Assembly (NCBI RefSeq): GCF_900129725.1
Contig: NZ_FQWQ01000003.1
Span: forward strand, 1,046,091 to 1,110,090
From: Chryseolinea serpens
GTDB lineage: Bacteria; Bacteroidota; Bacteroidia; Cytophagales; Cyclobacteriaceae
DNA: 64,000 bases
Reading direction: 5' to 3'
Position 1 is the stretch's first letter, and each line of letters begins with the position of its first letter. The position numbers and the translations under genes are program-made. This document shows positions 53,390 through 62,033 of the stretch, piece after piece. The notes beneath the pieces were generated by a model. It did not search any database and had not been told where the DNA came from. It saw nothing but the letters and a program-made list of their open reading frames with translations.

Positions 53390-53965
53390 ATGCAGGAAGA
53401 CTACGAATGGAGCGAGCAGGATCTGATAGCGGCATTGCAAAATGGCGATGCCCGGGCGTATAATGTCATCTTCAAACAGTACTGGAAAACCTTATATCAC
53501 CAGGCCTACACGAAACTGCAGTCGCATGAGATTGCAGAAGAGATCGTGCAAGATTTGTTCCTCACGCTCTGGGAAAAGCGCAGCACGTTGCTGATCTCCA
53601 ATCTGGAGCACTACCTGAAAGCCTCCCTGCGCAACAAGTGCATCGATCACATCCGCGCCCGGTTGGTGAAAGACAAATACTGGACCTACTACAAAACCTT
53701 CATCCCCCGCCAAACCAACAACACCCAGGAGATGGTGACCTACAACAACCTGGTGGAAGCGTTAGAAAGCGGCATGGCCCGCCTCCCCGAAAAAACAAAA
53801 GCCATCTTCTCCCTCAGCCGCTTCGAAGGCCGATCCGTCGCCGACGTAGCCAAAGACCTCCAGCTCTCCGAAAAAGCCGTCGAATACCACCTCACCAAAT
53901 CCCTCAAAGTCCTCAAGGTCTACCTAAAAGACTTCGTCTTCCTCTTCCTCCTCTTCTTCATGTAA
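53390..53965 (+). CDS. ECF sigma factor of the SusCD locus
   Basis: Starting at the ATG at 53390 gives 191 residues (MQEDYEWSEQDLIAALQNGD); a longer form of 33 extra residues starts at 53291 but would lie inside the predicted promoter. Region 2 reads RAYNVIFKQYWKTLYHQAYT and region 4 contains SVADVAKDLQLSEKAVEYHL. It ends VYLKDFVFLFLLFFM, a hydrophobic tail typical of sigma factors linked to SusC genes in Bacteroidetes. Together with the FecR, SusC and SusD genes following on the same strand, it forms the receiver of a trans-envelope signalling unit. Confidence 0.92.
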   Translation: MQEDYEWSEQDLIAALQNGDARAYNVIFKQYWKTLYHQAYTKLQSHEIAEEIVQDLFLTLWEKRSTLLISNLEHYLKASLRNKCIDHIRARLVKDKYWTYYKTFIPRQTNNTQEMVTYNNLVEALESGMARLPEKTKAIFSLSRFEGRSVADVAKDLQLSEKAVEYHLTKSLKVLKVYLKDFVFLFLLFFM

Positions 53966-54309
53966 GAACCCGACGACGTCTATTCCCTTAGTTAGTAGCT
54001 GACTTCAAAAATTCCGCCCACCGGATTACACACTTGCATCCCTAACTCCCTGGTCCCGAACTTTCGGCCCCGACCATTGCCCCGCCCTTTCAGCCCTCAG
54101 CACTAACCCGCCCAGCTAAACTCCTGACTAACACCGGCAACCGACTGCCACCAACAAAGCTCCTGTCTTCTCCGGCTACTGACTACTGGCTACTGGCTAC
54201 TAGAATGCCGAGAACAAGCTCCTGACTCCTGGCTTCCGGCTCCTGGCTCCTGATTTTTTTCCGAAATCGATTTAGGGATTCCCCCGCCTTCCTCGTCTTC
54301 TACTGATAT
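53966..54309. other. 344-base gap with C-rich sequence and heptanucleotide repeats
   Basis: No gene was seen between the sigma and FecR genes. The plus strand is strongly C-rich and G-poor, and the last 140 bases contain the heptanucleotide arrays at 54170-54253. No terminator hairpin was found. Confidence 0.7.
54170..54253. repeat. Degenerate heptanucleotide tandem repeats, two runs
   Basis: Run 1 (54170-54204): CTCCGGC, TACTGAC, TACTGGC, TACTGGC, TACTAGA. Run 2 (54219-54253): CTCCTGA, CTCCTGG, CTTCCGG, CTCCTGG, CTCCTGA. Both share the 7-base CTnCTGG theme of the array at 35321-35390. The FecR ATG is 57 bases downstream. Confidence 0.8.
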
Positions 54310-55341
54310 ATGCGCGAAAACCCCATCCCCCGAAAGGAATTTGAGAAGCTGCTCGTGAAGTATCAAAAAGGAACCTGCACTCCCGAAGAGCAGGCCCTGG
54401 TGCAGCAATGGTATGATTCCATTGGAAAAGATGTAAACTTTTCCATGGACGAAGACCGCCAACAACAATTGGAGGACAGCCTGTGGCAGAAATTGTCGTT
54501 TCGCATGCACGACCAAAAAGAGAAAGAAACGCTGGGCGTGTACTGGAAAATTGCCGGCGTGGCCGCAGCCTTGTTCATCTGTGTGGGCGTGGGCTTCTTT
54601 CTCACTAAACGTACACTCGTAGAAGAGGGCAACTTTGAAATAGCCTCCGGAACCGAAACGATCATCACCAACTATGAGACAGAACCCAAGGTGGTGACAC
54701 TGGAAGATGGCAGCGTTGTCACGCTCCAGCCGTCCAGCACGATCCGGTTGGCCAAGCCTTTCAAAAAAGAGAGACGTGAATTGCAGCTGACCGGGGTAGC
54801 CTTTTTCGAGGTGGCGCACGATCAGCGCCGGCCGTTCCTGGTCTATACGAAGAACGTGATCACCAAAGTTCTCGGCACCAGTTTTTCGGTGCATGCCGCC
54901 AAAGACGATCAGGCGATCGTGGTGGCCGTCAGAACGGGACGGGTTTCGGTGTCACGCCAGGTGGAAAAGAATTTTGGACTGACCAAATCGGTGAAGGAAG
55001 AGGCGATCCTGGTGCCCAACCAAAAAGCCATTTTCAACCTGAAGGAAGAAAAGGTGACCACGACCCTGGTGGAGGATCCCCAGCCGGTGGCCAAAGCCGA
55101 AAAAGCGCAGGTGTTGACGTTTGACGAGAAGCCGGTAGTGGCCATTCTGAAAACCCTGGAAAAAATGTATGCGGTGGAAATTTTGTATGACGAAAAAACC
55201 TTGCAGTCCTGCGAACTCACTACGGTGTTTTCGGAAGAAGGACTCTATGAACGGTTGAGAATCATTTGCAAGGCCATCGGCGGGACGTTCGAAGTGCAGG
55301 GCACCCGCATCGTGTTGCAAAGCCATGGATGCGCGAATTAA
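54310..55341 (+). CDS. FecR family anti-sigma factor
   Basis: The protein has 343 residues. The cytoplasmic N-terminal part (1-80) binds the sigma factor in this family; a transmembrane helix follows near 80-102 (IAGVAAALFICVGVGFFLT). The periplasmic FecR domain (about 115-215) reads VTLEDGSVVTLQPSSTIRL and VLGTSFSVHAA. The C-terminal DUF4974 domain (about 265-335) contains LKTLEKMYAVEILYDEKTL. It would release the sigma factor when the SusC STN domain signals. It lies 344 bases after the sigma gene and 179 bases before SusC. Confidence 0.95.
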   Translation: MRENPIPRKEFEKLLVKYQKGTCTPEEQALVQQWYDSIGKDVNFSMDEDRQQQLEDSLWQKLSFRMHDQKEKETLGVYWKIAGVAAALFICVGVGFFLTKRTLVEEGNFEIASGTETIITNYETEPKVVTLEDGSVVTLQPSSTIRLAKPFKKERRELQLTGVAFFEVAHDQRRPFLVYTKNVITKVLGTSFSVHAAKDDQAIVVAVRTGRVSVSRQVEKNFGLTKSVKEEAILVPNQKAIFNLKEEKVTTTLVEDPQPVAKAEKAQVLTFDEKPVVAILKTLEKMYAVEILYDEKTLQSCELTTVFSEEGLYERLRIICKAIGGTFEVQGTRIVLQSHGCAN

Positions 55342-55418
55342 ATGGATATTATCAAAATGACATACTACCCAAACCTAATCCGGATACTATGAGCTAATTC
55401 TATCTGACCAAAAAAAGC

Positions 55419-55448
55419 AGGCCGATAATGTTGCAGCATTACCGGCCT
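55419..55448 (+). terminator. Terminator-like hairpin between FecR and SusC
   Basis: AGGCCGATAATG (55419-55430) pairs with CATTACCGGCCT (55437-55448) with one mismatch, followed shortly by GGGTTTTTCC. It might reduce read-through or be a partial attenuator within the operon. Confidence 0.55.
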
Positions 55449-55520
55449 CATACCGGGTTTTTCCAAGGGATGAACCTGGCGTTCGTTTTTGAATTGTTAC
55501 ACTCAAAACCTAATAAAGGT

Positions 55521-58500
55521 ATGAATAAACCTATTCCTAAAAAAATTATTGCTCTTATGAGATTAACGTTGATACAAGCAGTAATGGCTGGCATTTTCAG
55601 CGTATGGGCCTATGGGTTCGAATCGAAGGGTCAGGAAATATTGGACCGGAAGATCTCCGTGCACGTTGAAAAGAAAAGTATCAAGTCTGTGCTTCAGTTC
55701 ATCGAACAGGAAGCACAGGTAAAATTTACCTATCAGTCGCAACTGATCCGTTCGATCGGCCCTGTATCCATGGCCATCTCGGATGTGAAGGTCAGCGACG
55801 CCCTGGCCGAACTGCTTGGCCCCAGCATTTCGTACGAAGTGGATGGCAACCAAATCATTCTTAAACCCGCTCCCACAGCAGAGGAGCCCGCCAGCAGCTA
55901 TGAGCAGGCGGTGCGCATGCAAAGCGTGGTTACCGTAACTGGTCAGGTGACCGACACCGATGGTCAGGCTTTGCCCGGCTCGAACGTGGTGGTGAAAGGT
56001 ACCAACAATGGGGTAACCACGGATTCCGACGGTAAATTCACGCTCTCCGTTCCCAACGAAGAGTCTGTATTGGTCATTTCATTTATCGGTTATGCCTCGC
56101 AGGAGGTCGTGGTAGGATCGCAAACGACTATCCATGTGATCATGGTTCCCGAACTGCAATCGCTCAACGAAGTTGTGGTGGTGGGTTATGGTACACAGCG
56201 CAAACAGGATGTTACCGGATCGATCTCTTCCATCAAGGCCGATGATCTGAAAACACAAGGATCCAACACCATCCAAAAATCATTGCAGGGCCGTGCGGCC
56301 GGCGTGCAGGTTGAATCTGCCGGCGGTGAGCCTGGCTCGGGTGTGAAAATATTGATCCGCGGTACCGGCTCCCTGAACAGCAACAACCCGCTGTACATTG
56401 TGGACGGTGTTCAGGTGGACAACATCAACAACCTCAACCCTTCGGATGTTCAGTCGATGGACATCCTGAAAGATGCTTCAGCCGCCGCCATCTACGGTTC
56501 GCGTGCTTCCAACGGTGTGGTGCTGATCACCACGAAATCCGGAGCGGAAGGCGACATCAAGATCGATTTCAGTTCCTATGTAGGCGTGGCGAACGTGACA
56601 AAAAAGATGGACGTGTTGAACGCGACCGATTGGGCCGCGGTGAGCAACGCCGCCCACGACAACGCAGGCCTCGCGCGCCTGGATGCAGCCAACAATCCTG
56701 CACCCACAACTGCCGGCACAGACTGGCAGAAACAGATCTATCATACTGCCCCCGTGCAGAACTATACGCTCTCCGCCGGTGGTGGTGGAAAGAACTACAA
56801 CTTCAACGTGTCGGGTGGATACCTCAACCAGGATGGTATCGTGAAGAACACCAACTATGAGCGCATCAACCTGCGCATGAAGTCGGAGTTCACCAAAGGC
56901 ATTTTCAAATTTGGACAAAGCTTTATCCTCACCCGCGAGAATGCCAGACCGCAACCTCCGGGCTTGGGTGGACAAGGTGGAAACCCCGTGGAAGCCGCGA
57001 CGAAGATGATCCCGGTATTCAATGTATACGATCCTGCAGCCGTAGGAGGCTACAGCGGCGCCTATGGACCTGTAGTGGACGTGGCGAACCCGGTGGCATC
57101 GTTGAACCTTCAAAAAATAAGGAACAACACCAACACCGCCATCCTCAATATGTTTACCGAGGTAACCCTTCTCGAAGGCCTCAAATACAAATACAATTTT
57201 GGATACACCAACACCGCAGCGAACAACTTCAACTACATTGCGCCGTATCAGGTGGGTGCTTTGTTTGTGAACCAACTCTCCAAGCTCACCGAGTTCAAGA
57301 GCCAGAACAATTATTTCCTCCAGGAGCATACGCTGAACTACACGAAGACCTTTGGTAAACACAGCTTGCAGGCCTTGGGTGGTTTCACCTATCAGAACAC
57401 GCAATACCGCACGCTCACCGGCTACAAGACCGGTATGCCCAACGGCATCGAAGTGCTCGACGCCGGTACGGCCAACGCCTCGGTGGGTAGCAACGCGAAA
57501 GAATATGCTTTGCTTTCTTACCTCGGACGCCTCGTGTATTCGTACGACAACCGCTATGTGATTACCGGTACGTTCCGCCGCGACGGGTCGTCGCGGTTTG
57601 GTAATGGCTACAAGTACGGTACATTCCCTTCCGTGGCCCTGGCCTGGAACGCGTCCAACGAAGACTTCTTCAGCGTGCTGGAACCTGTCGTGACCAACTT
57701 GAAAGTGAGAGCCAGCTATGGTGTGCTGGGTAACCAGGAAATTCCTGATTACCTGTATTCGCCCACCATCAACTCCAACATCAACTATGTGACAGGACAA
57801 GATCAGCACCTCTGGAACGGATCGACACAAACCGCGTTTGCCACACCCAACATCAAGTGGGAGAGCTCGAAAACGTTCGACATCGGTACCGACTGGGGTT
57901 TCTTTGGTAACAAACTGAACCTGACCGCCGACTACTTCATCCGCAAGAACACCGACATCCTGTTGCAGGTGCCCCTGCCGTTGTCGTCGGGTGCCAGCGG
58001 AAGCAACCCGTATGTGAATGCCGGTAGCATCACCAACAAGGGTCTTGAATTGGCATTGAACTACAACAACCAGGTCAACGATTTCAAATATCAACTGACC
58101 GGCACGTTCACCGCCATCAACAATGAGGTGACCGCCCTCGGAACCGGAAGCCAGCAGATCTTTGGCGGCCAGCCCACCCACCACGGTGCTTCGGCTACCG
58201 TAACACAAGCCGGCTTGCCCGTAGGATCGTTCTATTTGATCAAAGATGCCGGTATCTTCCAGACACAGGAGGAGATCAACGCCTACCAGAAGAACGGTCA
58301 GCTGATTCAACCCAATGCCAAACCCGGCGACATCAAGTTTGAAGATGCCAACGGCGACGGTGTGATCGATCAGAACGACCGTCAATATGCCGGCAGCCCG
58401 ACACCGAAATTCTCTTACGGTTTTGGTGGCAATGCAGCCTGGAAAAACTTCGACGTTACCATTTTCTTCCAGGGAACACAAGGCAACAAGATCTACAACG

Positions 58501-58922
58501 GTTTCCGTCAGGATCTGGAAAGCATGAGCCTCGAGGAAAACTATGCAGCGTCGACCAAGAATGCCTGGACGCCTACGAACACGAACACCGACATGCCGCG
58601 TGCCGTGATCAACGACCCGAACTACAACTCGCAAACGTCGACGCGCTTCCTGGAAAATGGATCGTATCTCCGCTTCAAGACCTTGCAGATCGGCTACACG
58701 CTGCCGAAGAACCTGGTGACCCGCGCGAGCATCACTTCTGCCCGTCTGTATGTGAGCTTCGACAACCTGTTCACCATCACCGGCTACAAAGGGTTCAACC
58801 CCGACATCGGCCGTCAGGATACCGGATTGCCTTACTCTGTGCTGGATCGCGGTGTGGACTTTGGCCACGTGTCATACCCGCTGCCCCGGACTTCCTTATT
58901 TGGCGTTCAACTCTCCTTTTAA
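55521..58922 (+). CDS. SusC/RagA family TonB-linked outer membrane protein with STN domain
   Basis: From the ATG at 55521 the protein has 1133 residues; 31 codons of upstream open frame lack signal-peptide character. A signal peptide (MNKPIPKKIIALMRLTLIQA onward) is followed by an STN signalling domain (about 45-110, KSVLQFIEQEAQVKFTYQSQ), a CarboxypepD_reg-like domain (about 130-205), the plug (about 215-330, with VVVVGYGTQRKQDVTGSIS and YGSRASNGVVLITTKSG) and the barrel. STN-containing SusC proteins sense ligand and signal through FecR. SusD follows 8 bases downstream, as usual. Confidence 0.96.
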   Translation: MNKPIPKKIIALMRLTLIQAVMAGIFSVWAYGFESKGQEILDRKISVHVEKKSIKSVLQFIEQEAQVKFTYQSQLIRSIGPVSMAISDVKVSDALAELLGPSISYEVDGNQIILKPAPTAEEPASSYEQAVRMQSVVTVTGQVTDTDGQALPGSNVVVKGTNNGVTTDSDGKFTLSVPNEESVLVISFIGYASQEVVVGSQTTIHVIMVPELQSLNEVVVVGYGTQRKQDVTGSISSIKADDLKTQGSNTIQKSLQGRAAGVQVESAGGEPGSGVKILIRGTGSLNSNNPLYIVDGVQVDNINNLNPSDVQSMDILKDASAAAIYGSRASNGVVLITTKSGAEGDIKIDFSSYVGVANVTKKMDVLNATDWAAVSNAAHDNAGLARLDAANNPAPTTAGTDWQKQIYHTAPVQNYTLSAGGGGKNYNFNVSGGYLNQDGIVKNTNYERINLRMKSEFTKGIFKFGQSFILTRENARPQPPGLGGQGGNPVEAATKMIPVFNVYDPAAVGGYSGAYGPVVDVANPVASLNLQKIRNNTNTAILNMFTEVTLLEGLKYKYNFGYTNTAANNFNYIAPYQVGALFVNQLSKLTEFKSQNNYFLQEHTLNYTKTFGKHSLQALGGFTYQNTQYRTLTGYKTGMPNGIEVLDAGTANASVGSNAKEYALLSYLGRLVYSYDNRYVITGTFRRDGSSRFGNGYKYGTFPSVALAWNASNEDFFSVLEPVVTNLKVRASYGVLGNQEIPDYLYSPTINSNINYVTGQDQHLWNGSTQTAFATPNIKWESSKTFDIGTDWGFFGNKLNLTADYFIRKNTDILLQVPLPLSSGASGSNPYVNAGSITNKGLELALNYNNQVNDFKYQLTGTFTAINNEVTALGTGSQQIFGGQPTHHGASATVTQAGLPVGSFYLIKDAGIFQTQEEINAYQKNGQLIQPNAKPGDIKFEDANGDGVIDQNDRQYAGSPTPKFSYGFGGNAAWKNFDVTIFFQGTQGNKIYNGFRQDLESMSLEENYAASTKNAWTPTNTNTDMPRAVINDPNYNSQTSTRFLENGSYLRFKTLQIGYTLPKNLVTRASITSARLYVSFDNLFTITGYKGFNPDIGRQDTGLPYSVLDRGVDFGHVSYPLPRTSLFGVQLSF

Positions 58923-58930
58923 TTTAAAAC

Positions 58931-60454
58931 ATGAACACGATGAAACGATATACAATTGTTTTGCTGACGCTCCTCGCAGTGTCGGCGTGTACGGATGAAC
59001 TGAACCAGGTAAATCCCAACAGCCTCACCACGGCAAATTTCTGGAAGACGCAATCCGACTTTGAGTCGGGCCTGGCAGCTTCCTACAAAGTGTGGAAGGA
59101 TGTGAACAACGGCTATTGGGCCGTGCGAGGCATCGAGCTCACCAACGGCCGCGGCGATGACTCGTTCATCCGCAACGACGTGAAAGATCTCTATCAGCTC
59201 TCGACGTTCACGAACAATGCTACCACGGGCACACCCGCCAGCATGTTCACCGGTGCCTACAACGCCATCTTCCGCGCTAACCAGGTGATTGAAAATCTGC
59301 CGGGCAGTGAACTGGCCGACGACCTTAAGGCGCGGTTGACAGCGGAAGCAAAATTCCTCCGCGCAGTCAATCACTTTAACCTCGCCATCAATTTCGGATC
59401 GGTGCCGGTCATTACCGCTGTGCCGAAAACGGCTAACGATGCATTCGTAGCAAAATCACCCGAAGCCGATGTATGGGCACAAGTGGTCACGGATCTGAAG
59501 GATGCCGCCGCAGGCCTGCCGGTGTCGTATGATGCCAGCGGTGTGGGGCGTGCAACAAAAGGTTCTGCGCTGGGCTACCTGGGCAAAGCCTATGTGTATA
59601 CCAAGAACTGGCCCGAAGCCGAAAACACGTTCAAGCTGTTGGCCCAATCCAATGGCCAGCCGCAATCGCCGTTCACGTATGATCTGCTCGCCAACTATGA
59701 AGACAACTTCATCGCCGGCATGGACAACAACAAAGAGTCGTTGTTCGAGATCCAGATCCAGAACGTAGGAGGAACCGCGCCCTGGAACGGTGAAAATGCA
59801 AACGAATCGCAAGGTGTCACCACTGCGCAGGAATTTGCTCCCACCGAAGTAGCCGGTTGGTTCGAAATGTTCCCGACAGACAAGATCTTCAACGAGTTTG
59901 AAAAAGAGAAAACTACGGACAACGATTTTGATCCCAGAATGTATGCTTCCCTGGTATGGGATTATCCCGGAGCAACCTACTACAATCTGCCCTATACGTC
60001 GTTCTCGAATCCCTTCAACTCGAAGGCCCGGATCCGCAAGTATCAAAACTGGCGCAACAACAACGAAGGCATCTGGATCTCGGAGATCAACGAAAAAGTT
60101 CTCCGCTATTCCGACGTTCTGCTGATGTATGCCGAAACGCTCACGATGCAGGGTCGTCAGAGCGAAGCCTACCCGCTGATGAACCGTGTTCGCGAACGCG
60201 CCCACCTGGCCGATCTGACGCCCGGTATGTCTGCCGACGCCATGATGGCGGAGATCCGCCACCAGCGCATGATCGAGTTCTATCGCGAAGGTCTTCGTTT
60301 CTATGACCTCAAGCGTTGGGGCCTCCTGCAACAGGAGATCACCAACAGCGACAAAGTAGGCCGCGAGTTCTACGAAGACAAGTTCCAATACTTCCCCATC
60401 CCGCAAAACGAGATCAACACCAACAACAAGATGGTGCAAAACGATCCTTGGTAG
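58931..60454 (+). CDS. SusD/RagB family lipoprotein
   Basis: The protein has 507 residues with a lipoprotein signal (lipobox AVSAC, cysteine 20). The SusD pattern NPNSLTTANFWKTQSDFESG starts the mature part, and the C-terminal block RMIEFYREGLRFYDLKRWGL is the family signature. SusD proteins sit on the outer surface and capture ligand for SusC. The C-terminal end FPIPQNEINTNNKMVQNDPW matches the usual SusD ending. A strong terminator follows. Confidence 0.96.
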   Translation: MNTMKRYTIVLLTLLAVSACTDELNQVNPNSLTTANFWKTQSDFESGLAASYKVWKDVNNGYWAVRGIELTNGRGDDSFIRNDVKDLYQLSTFTNNATTGTPASMFTGAYNAIFRANQVIENLPGSELADDLKARLTAEAKFLRAVNHFNLAINFGSVPVITAVPKTANDAFVAKSPEADVWAQVVTDLKDAAAGLPVSYDASGVGRATKGSALGYLGKAYVYTKNWPEAENTFKLLAQSNGQPQSPFTYDLLANYEDNFIAGMDNNKESLFEIQIQNVGGTAPWNGENANESQGVTTAQEFAPTEVAGWFEMFPTDKIFNEFEKEKTTDNDFDPRMYASLVWDYPGATYYNLPYTSFSNPFNSKARIRKYQNWRNNNEGIWISEINEKVLRYSDVLLMYAETLTMQGRQSEAYPLMNRVRERAHLADLTPGMSADAMMAEIRHQRMIEFYREGLRFYDLKRWGLLQQEITNSDKVGREFYEDKFQYFPIPQNEINTNNKMVQNDPW

Positions 60455-60475
60455 GCGCATTGGCTAAGTGTTCTT

Positions 60476-60514
60476 AAAATAAAACAACCAGCATTTTGCT
60501 GGTTGTTTTATTTT
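60476..60514 (+). terminator. Strong bidirectional terminator after SusD
   Basis: AAAACAACCAGC (60481-60492) pairs with GCTGGTTGTTTT (60498-60509); A and T flanks extend the stem to about 17 pairs. It ends the SusCD operon and can serve the minus-strand lipoprotein gene as well. Confidence 0.92.
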
Positions 60515-60570
60515 GTGCCCATCGCCGATGCGGATGAACCGCTTAACGATGAAACCGCGTTTCGTTGAAA

Positions 60571-61980
60571 TCAAATATCCAAATCCGGTATGAGGGTCCA
60601 ACGGCCAATCACCTTCAGCCAGGTCAAATCCCTGATGCCGACGGGAGAAGGCGGACCAACCATCAGGTTGGTTGGTTCTTCAAAGCTTCGATCGAACTGG
60701 AGTATACCGGGCCGGGTCCTATCGGCGGACAGGAGCAGGCTGTTGATGATGGCATCCACCTCGTCTGTGCTGAGTTGATTGGGGCCATTGATGTTCATGT
60801 CGAAGATGTGATGGGTGGCCGGCAGGATGACATGTTTCAATTGGGGGATGCCTTCCACAGCAACAGACTCTAGCTCCGGATTCAAACTCAGGTCTACGGT
60901 TTCAGGCCCGTGATTGCGATTGATCAGCATGACCCTGAGATTCGGCAATGCCTGGAAGTCGATCGCGTCGATCTTGCCCAGGTTAAAACCGGCCGAGAAC
61001 CACCAGACGGTTTCGAGCGCGCCCGTGATGGAGATCTCATACTTGCCAGGGGCCGGGTAGGTGTGATTGAGTCCCGTCGGTTCTACGTCCGAAGGAAAGG
61101 CTATTTCTTCGTGCGTGCCATCGCCCCACGCTACCTCGATCGTTTTGCTGGCACCGCCGCCTATGGTGCATGAGAAAAAGAGGTCGTCGTCGACCACGGC
61201 CAGCATGGTGAATTGGTTCAACAACACTTTCAACGGCTCGCCATGTAGCGCGGCGAACAATTCGCTAAAGATAAAATCCTTCGTGTAGGTCCGGTATCCT
61301 TCCTTGGTCACGACCAGCCGGTAGATCATGTTCGGTTCTTCCGAGAAGGCAATCACATTGGTTCGCGCTTCCAGTGCATAGGTTCCGATGGTGGTTGAGC
61401 CGTGCGTGAGGGTAGCCTCGGCCGTGGTCATCGAAACTTCCCCATCGATGGAAACAAAGACGGCTACCTTCAAGGTGTTGATGTAGTTGATCTGAAAGGT
61501 AGCGTAGCCGAAATCTTCGGGTATGCGCTGGGATACGTCAACGACTTCCATGTCTACGTTGGTGACTTCAGCGTTGGAAACCACGAAGTCGTAGGGAAGG
61601 GGATGGGTCACGGCCGTGGCCAGGGGGGATCCTGCTTTTGGTGTGGCATACAACACGTTGTTGTCATCGTCCACCAGCAGGAAATCGGTGATGGTGTACG
61701 TGCCCGGCGGGAGATCGATGGGATCGGTCATGAGACTGGAACCGATGTGCAGCAAGGCTATTCTTTTGCTGGTGAATACGGGATCGCCAATGCTATTCTC
61801 CAGGCTGAGCAACAAGGCAACCGGCTCTGCCGTTTCGATCCGGCCACCGGATGGGGCAGTAGGGTGAACGCCGAAGGTGAACTGAACCTTTTGCAAGGCA
61901 ACCGGGCTATTTTCATTCTTACAAAATTGGAGGGCTGTGCTCATCGCGACGAGGCCGATCCAAAACAGAATATTTTTCAT
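60571..61980 (-). CDS. Lipoprotein with PKD-like module, paralogue 1
   Basis: The protein has 469 residues with a lipobox ALQFC. The N-terminal half is beta-rich, with IDLPPGTYTITDFLLVDDDN and EDFGYATFQINYINTLKVAV. A PKD-like module (about 265-325) shows VAWGDGTHEEI and HTYPAPGKYEISITG. The C-terminal part (about 330-430) has LRR-like short strands such as LRVMLINRN and VDLSLNPELESVAVEG. It is about 50 percent similar along its length to the neighbouring gene by eye, and both end alike. Surface location is likely; a ligand is not known. Both lie opposite to the SusCD operon. Confidence 0.75.
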   Translation of the reverse strand: MKNILFWIGLVAMSTALQFCKNENSPVALQKVQFTFGVHPTAPSGGRIETAEPVALLLSLENSIGDPVFTSKRIALLHIGSSLMTDPIDLPPGTYTITDFLLVDDDNNVLYATPKAGSPLATAVTHPLPYDFVVSNAEVTNVDMEVVDVSQRIPEDFGYATFQINYINTLKVAVFVSIDGEVSMTTAEATLTHGSTTIGTYALEARTNVIAFSEEPNMIYRLVVTKEGYRTYTKDFIFSELFAALHGEPLKVLLNQFTMLAVVDDDLFFSCTIGGGASKTIEVAWGDGTHEEIAFPSDVEPTGLNHTYPAPGKYEISITGALETVWWFSAGFNLGKIDAIDFQALPNLRVMLINRNHGPETVDLSLNPELESVAVEGIPQLKHVILPATHHIFDMNINGPNQLSTDEVDAIINSLLLSADRTRPGILQFDRSFEEPTNLMVGPPSPVGIRDLTWLKVIGRWTLIPDLDI

Positions 61981-62033
61981 GATTGAATAATGCTAAGGTT
62001 TGATGATAAGACACTTGAAACAGGCGCATGTCC

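Noticed and set aside
56478-58868. 796-codon open frame on the minus strand inside SusC
   Set aside because: It is an antisense shadow of a strongly biased coding sequence. SusC is certain, and the antisense product has no domain, signal or plausible start.
59456-60460. 334-codon minus-strand frame inside SusD
   Set aside because: Antisense shadow of a certain SusD gene.
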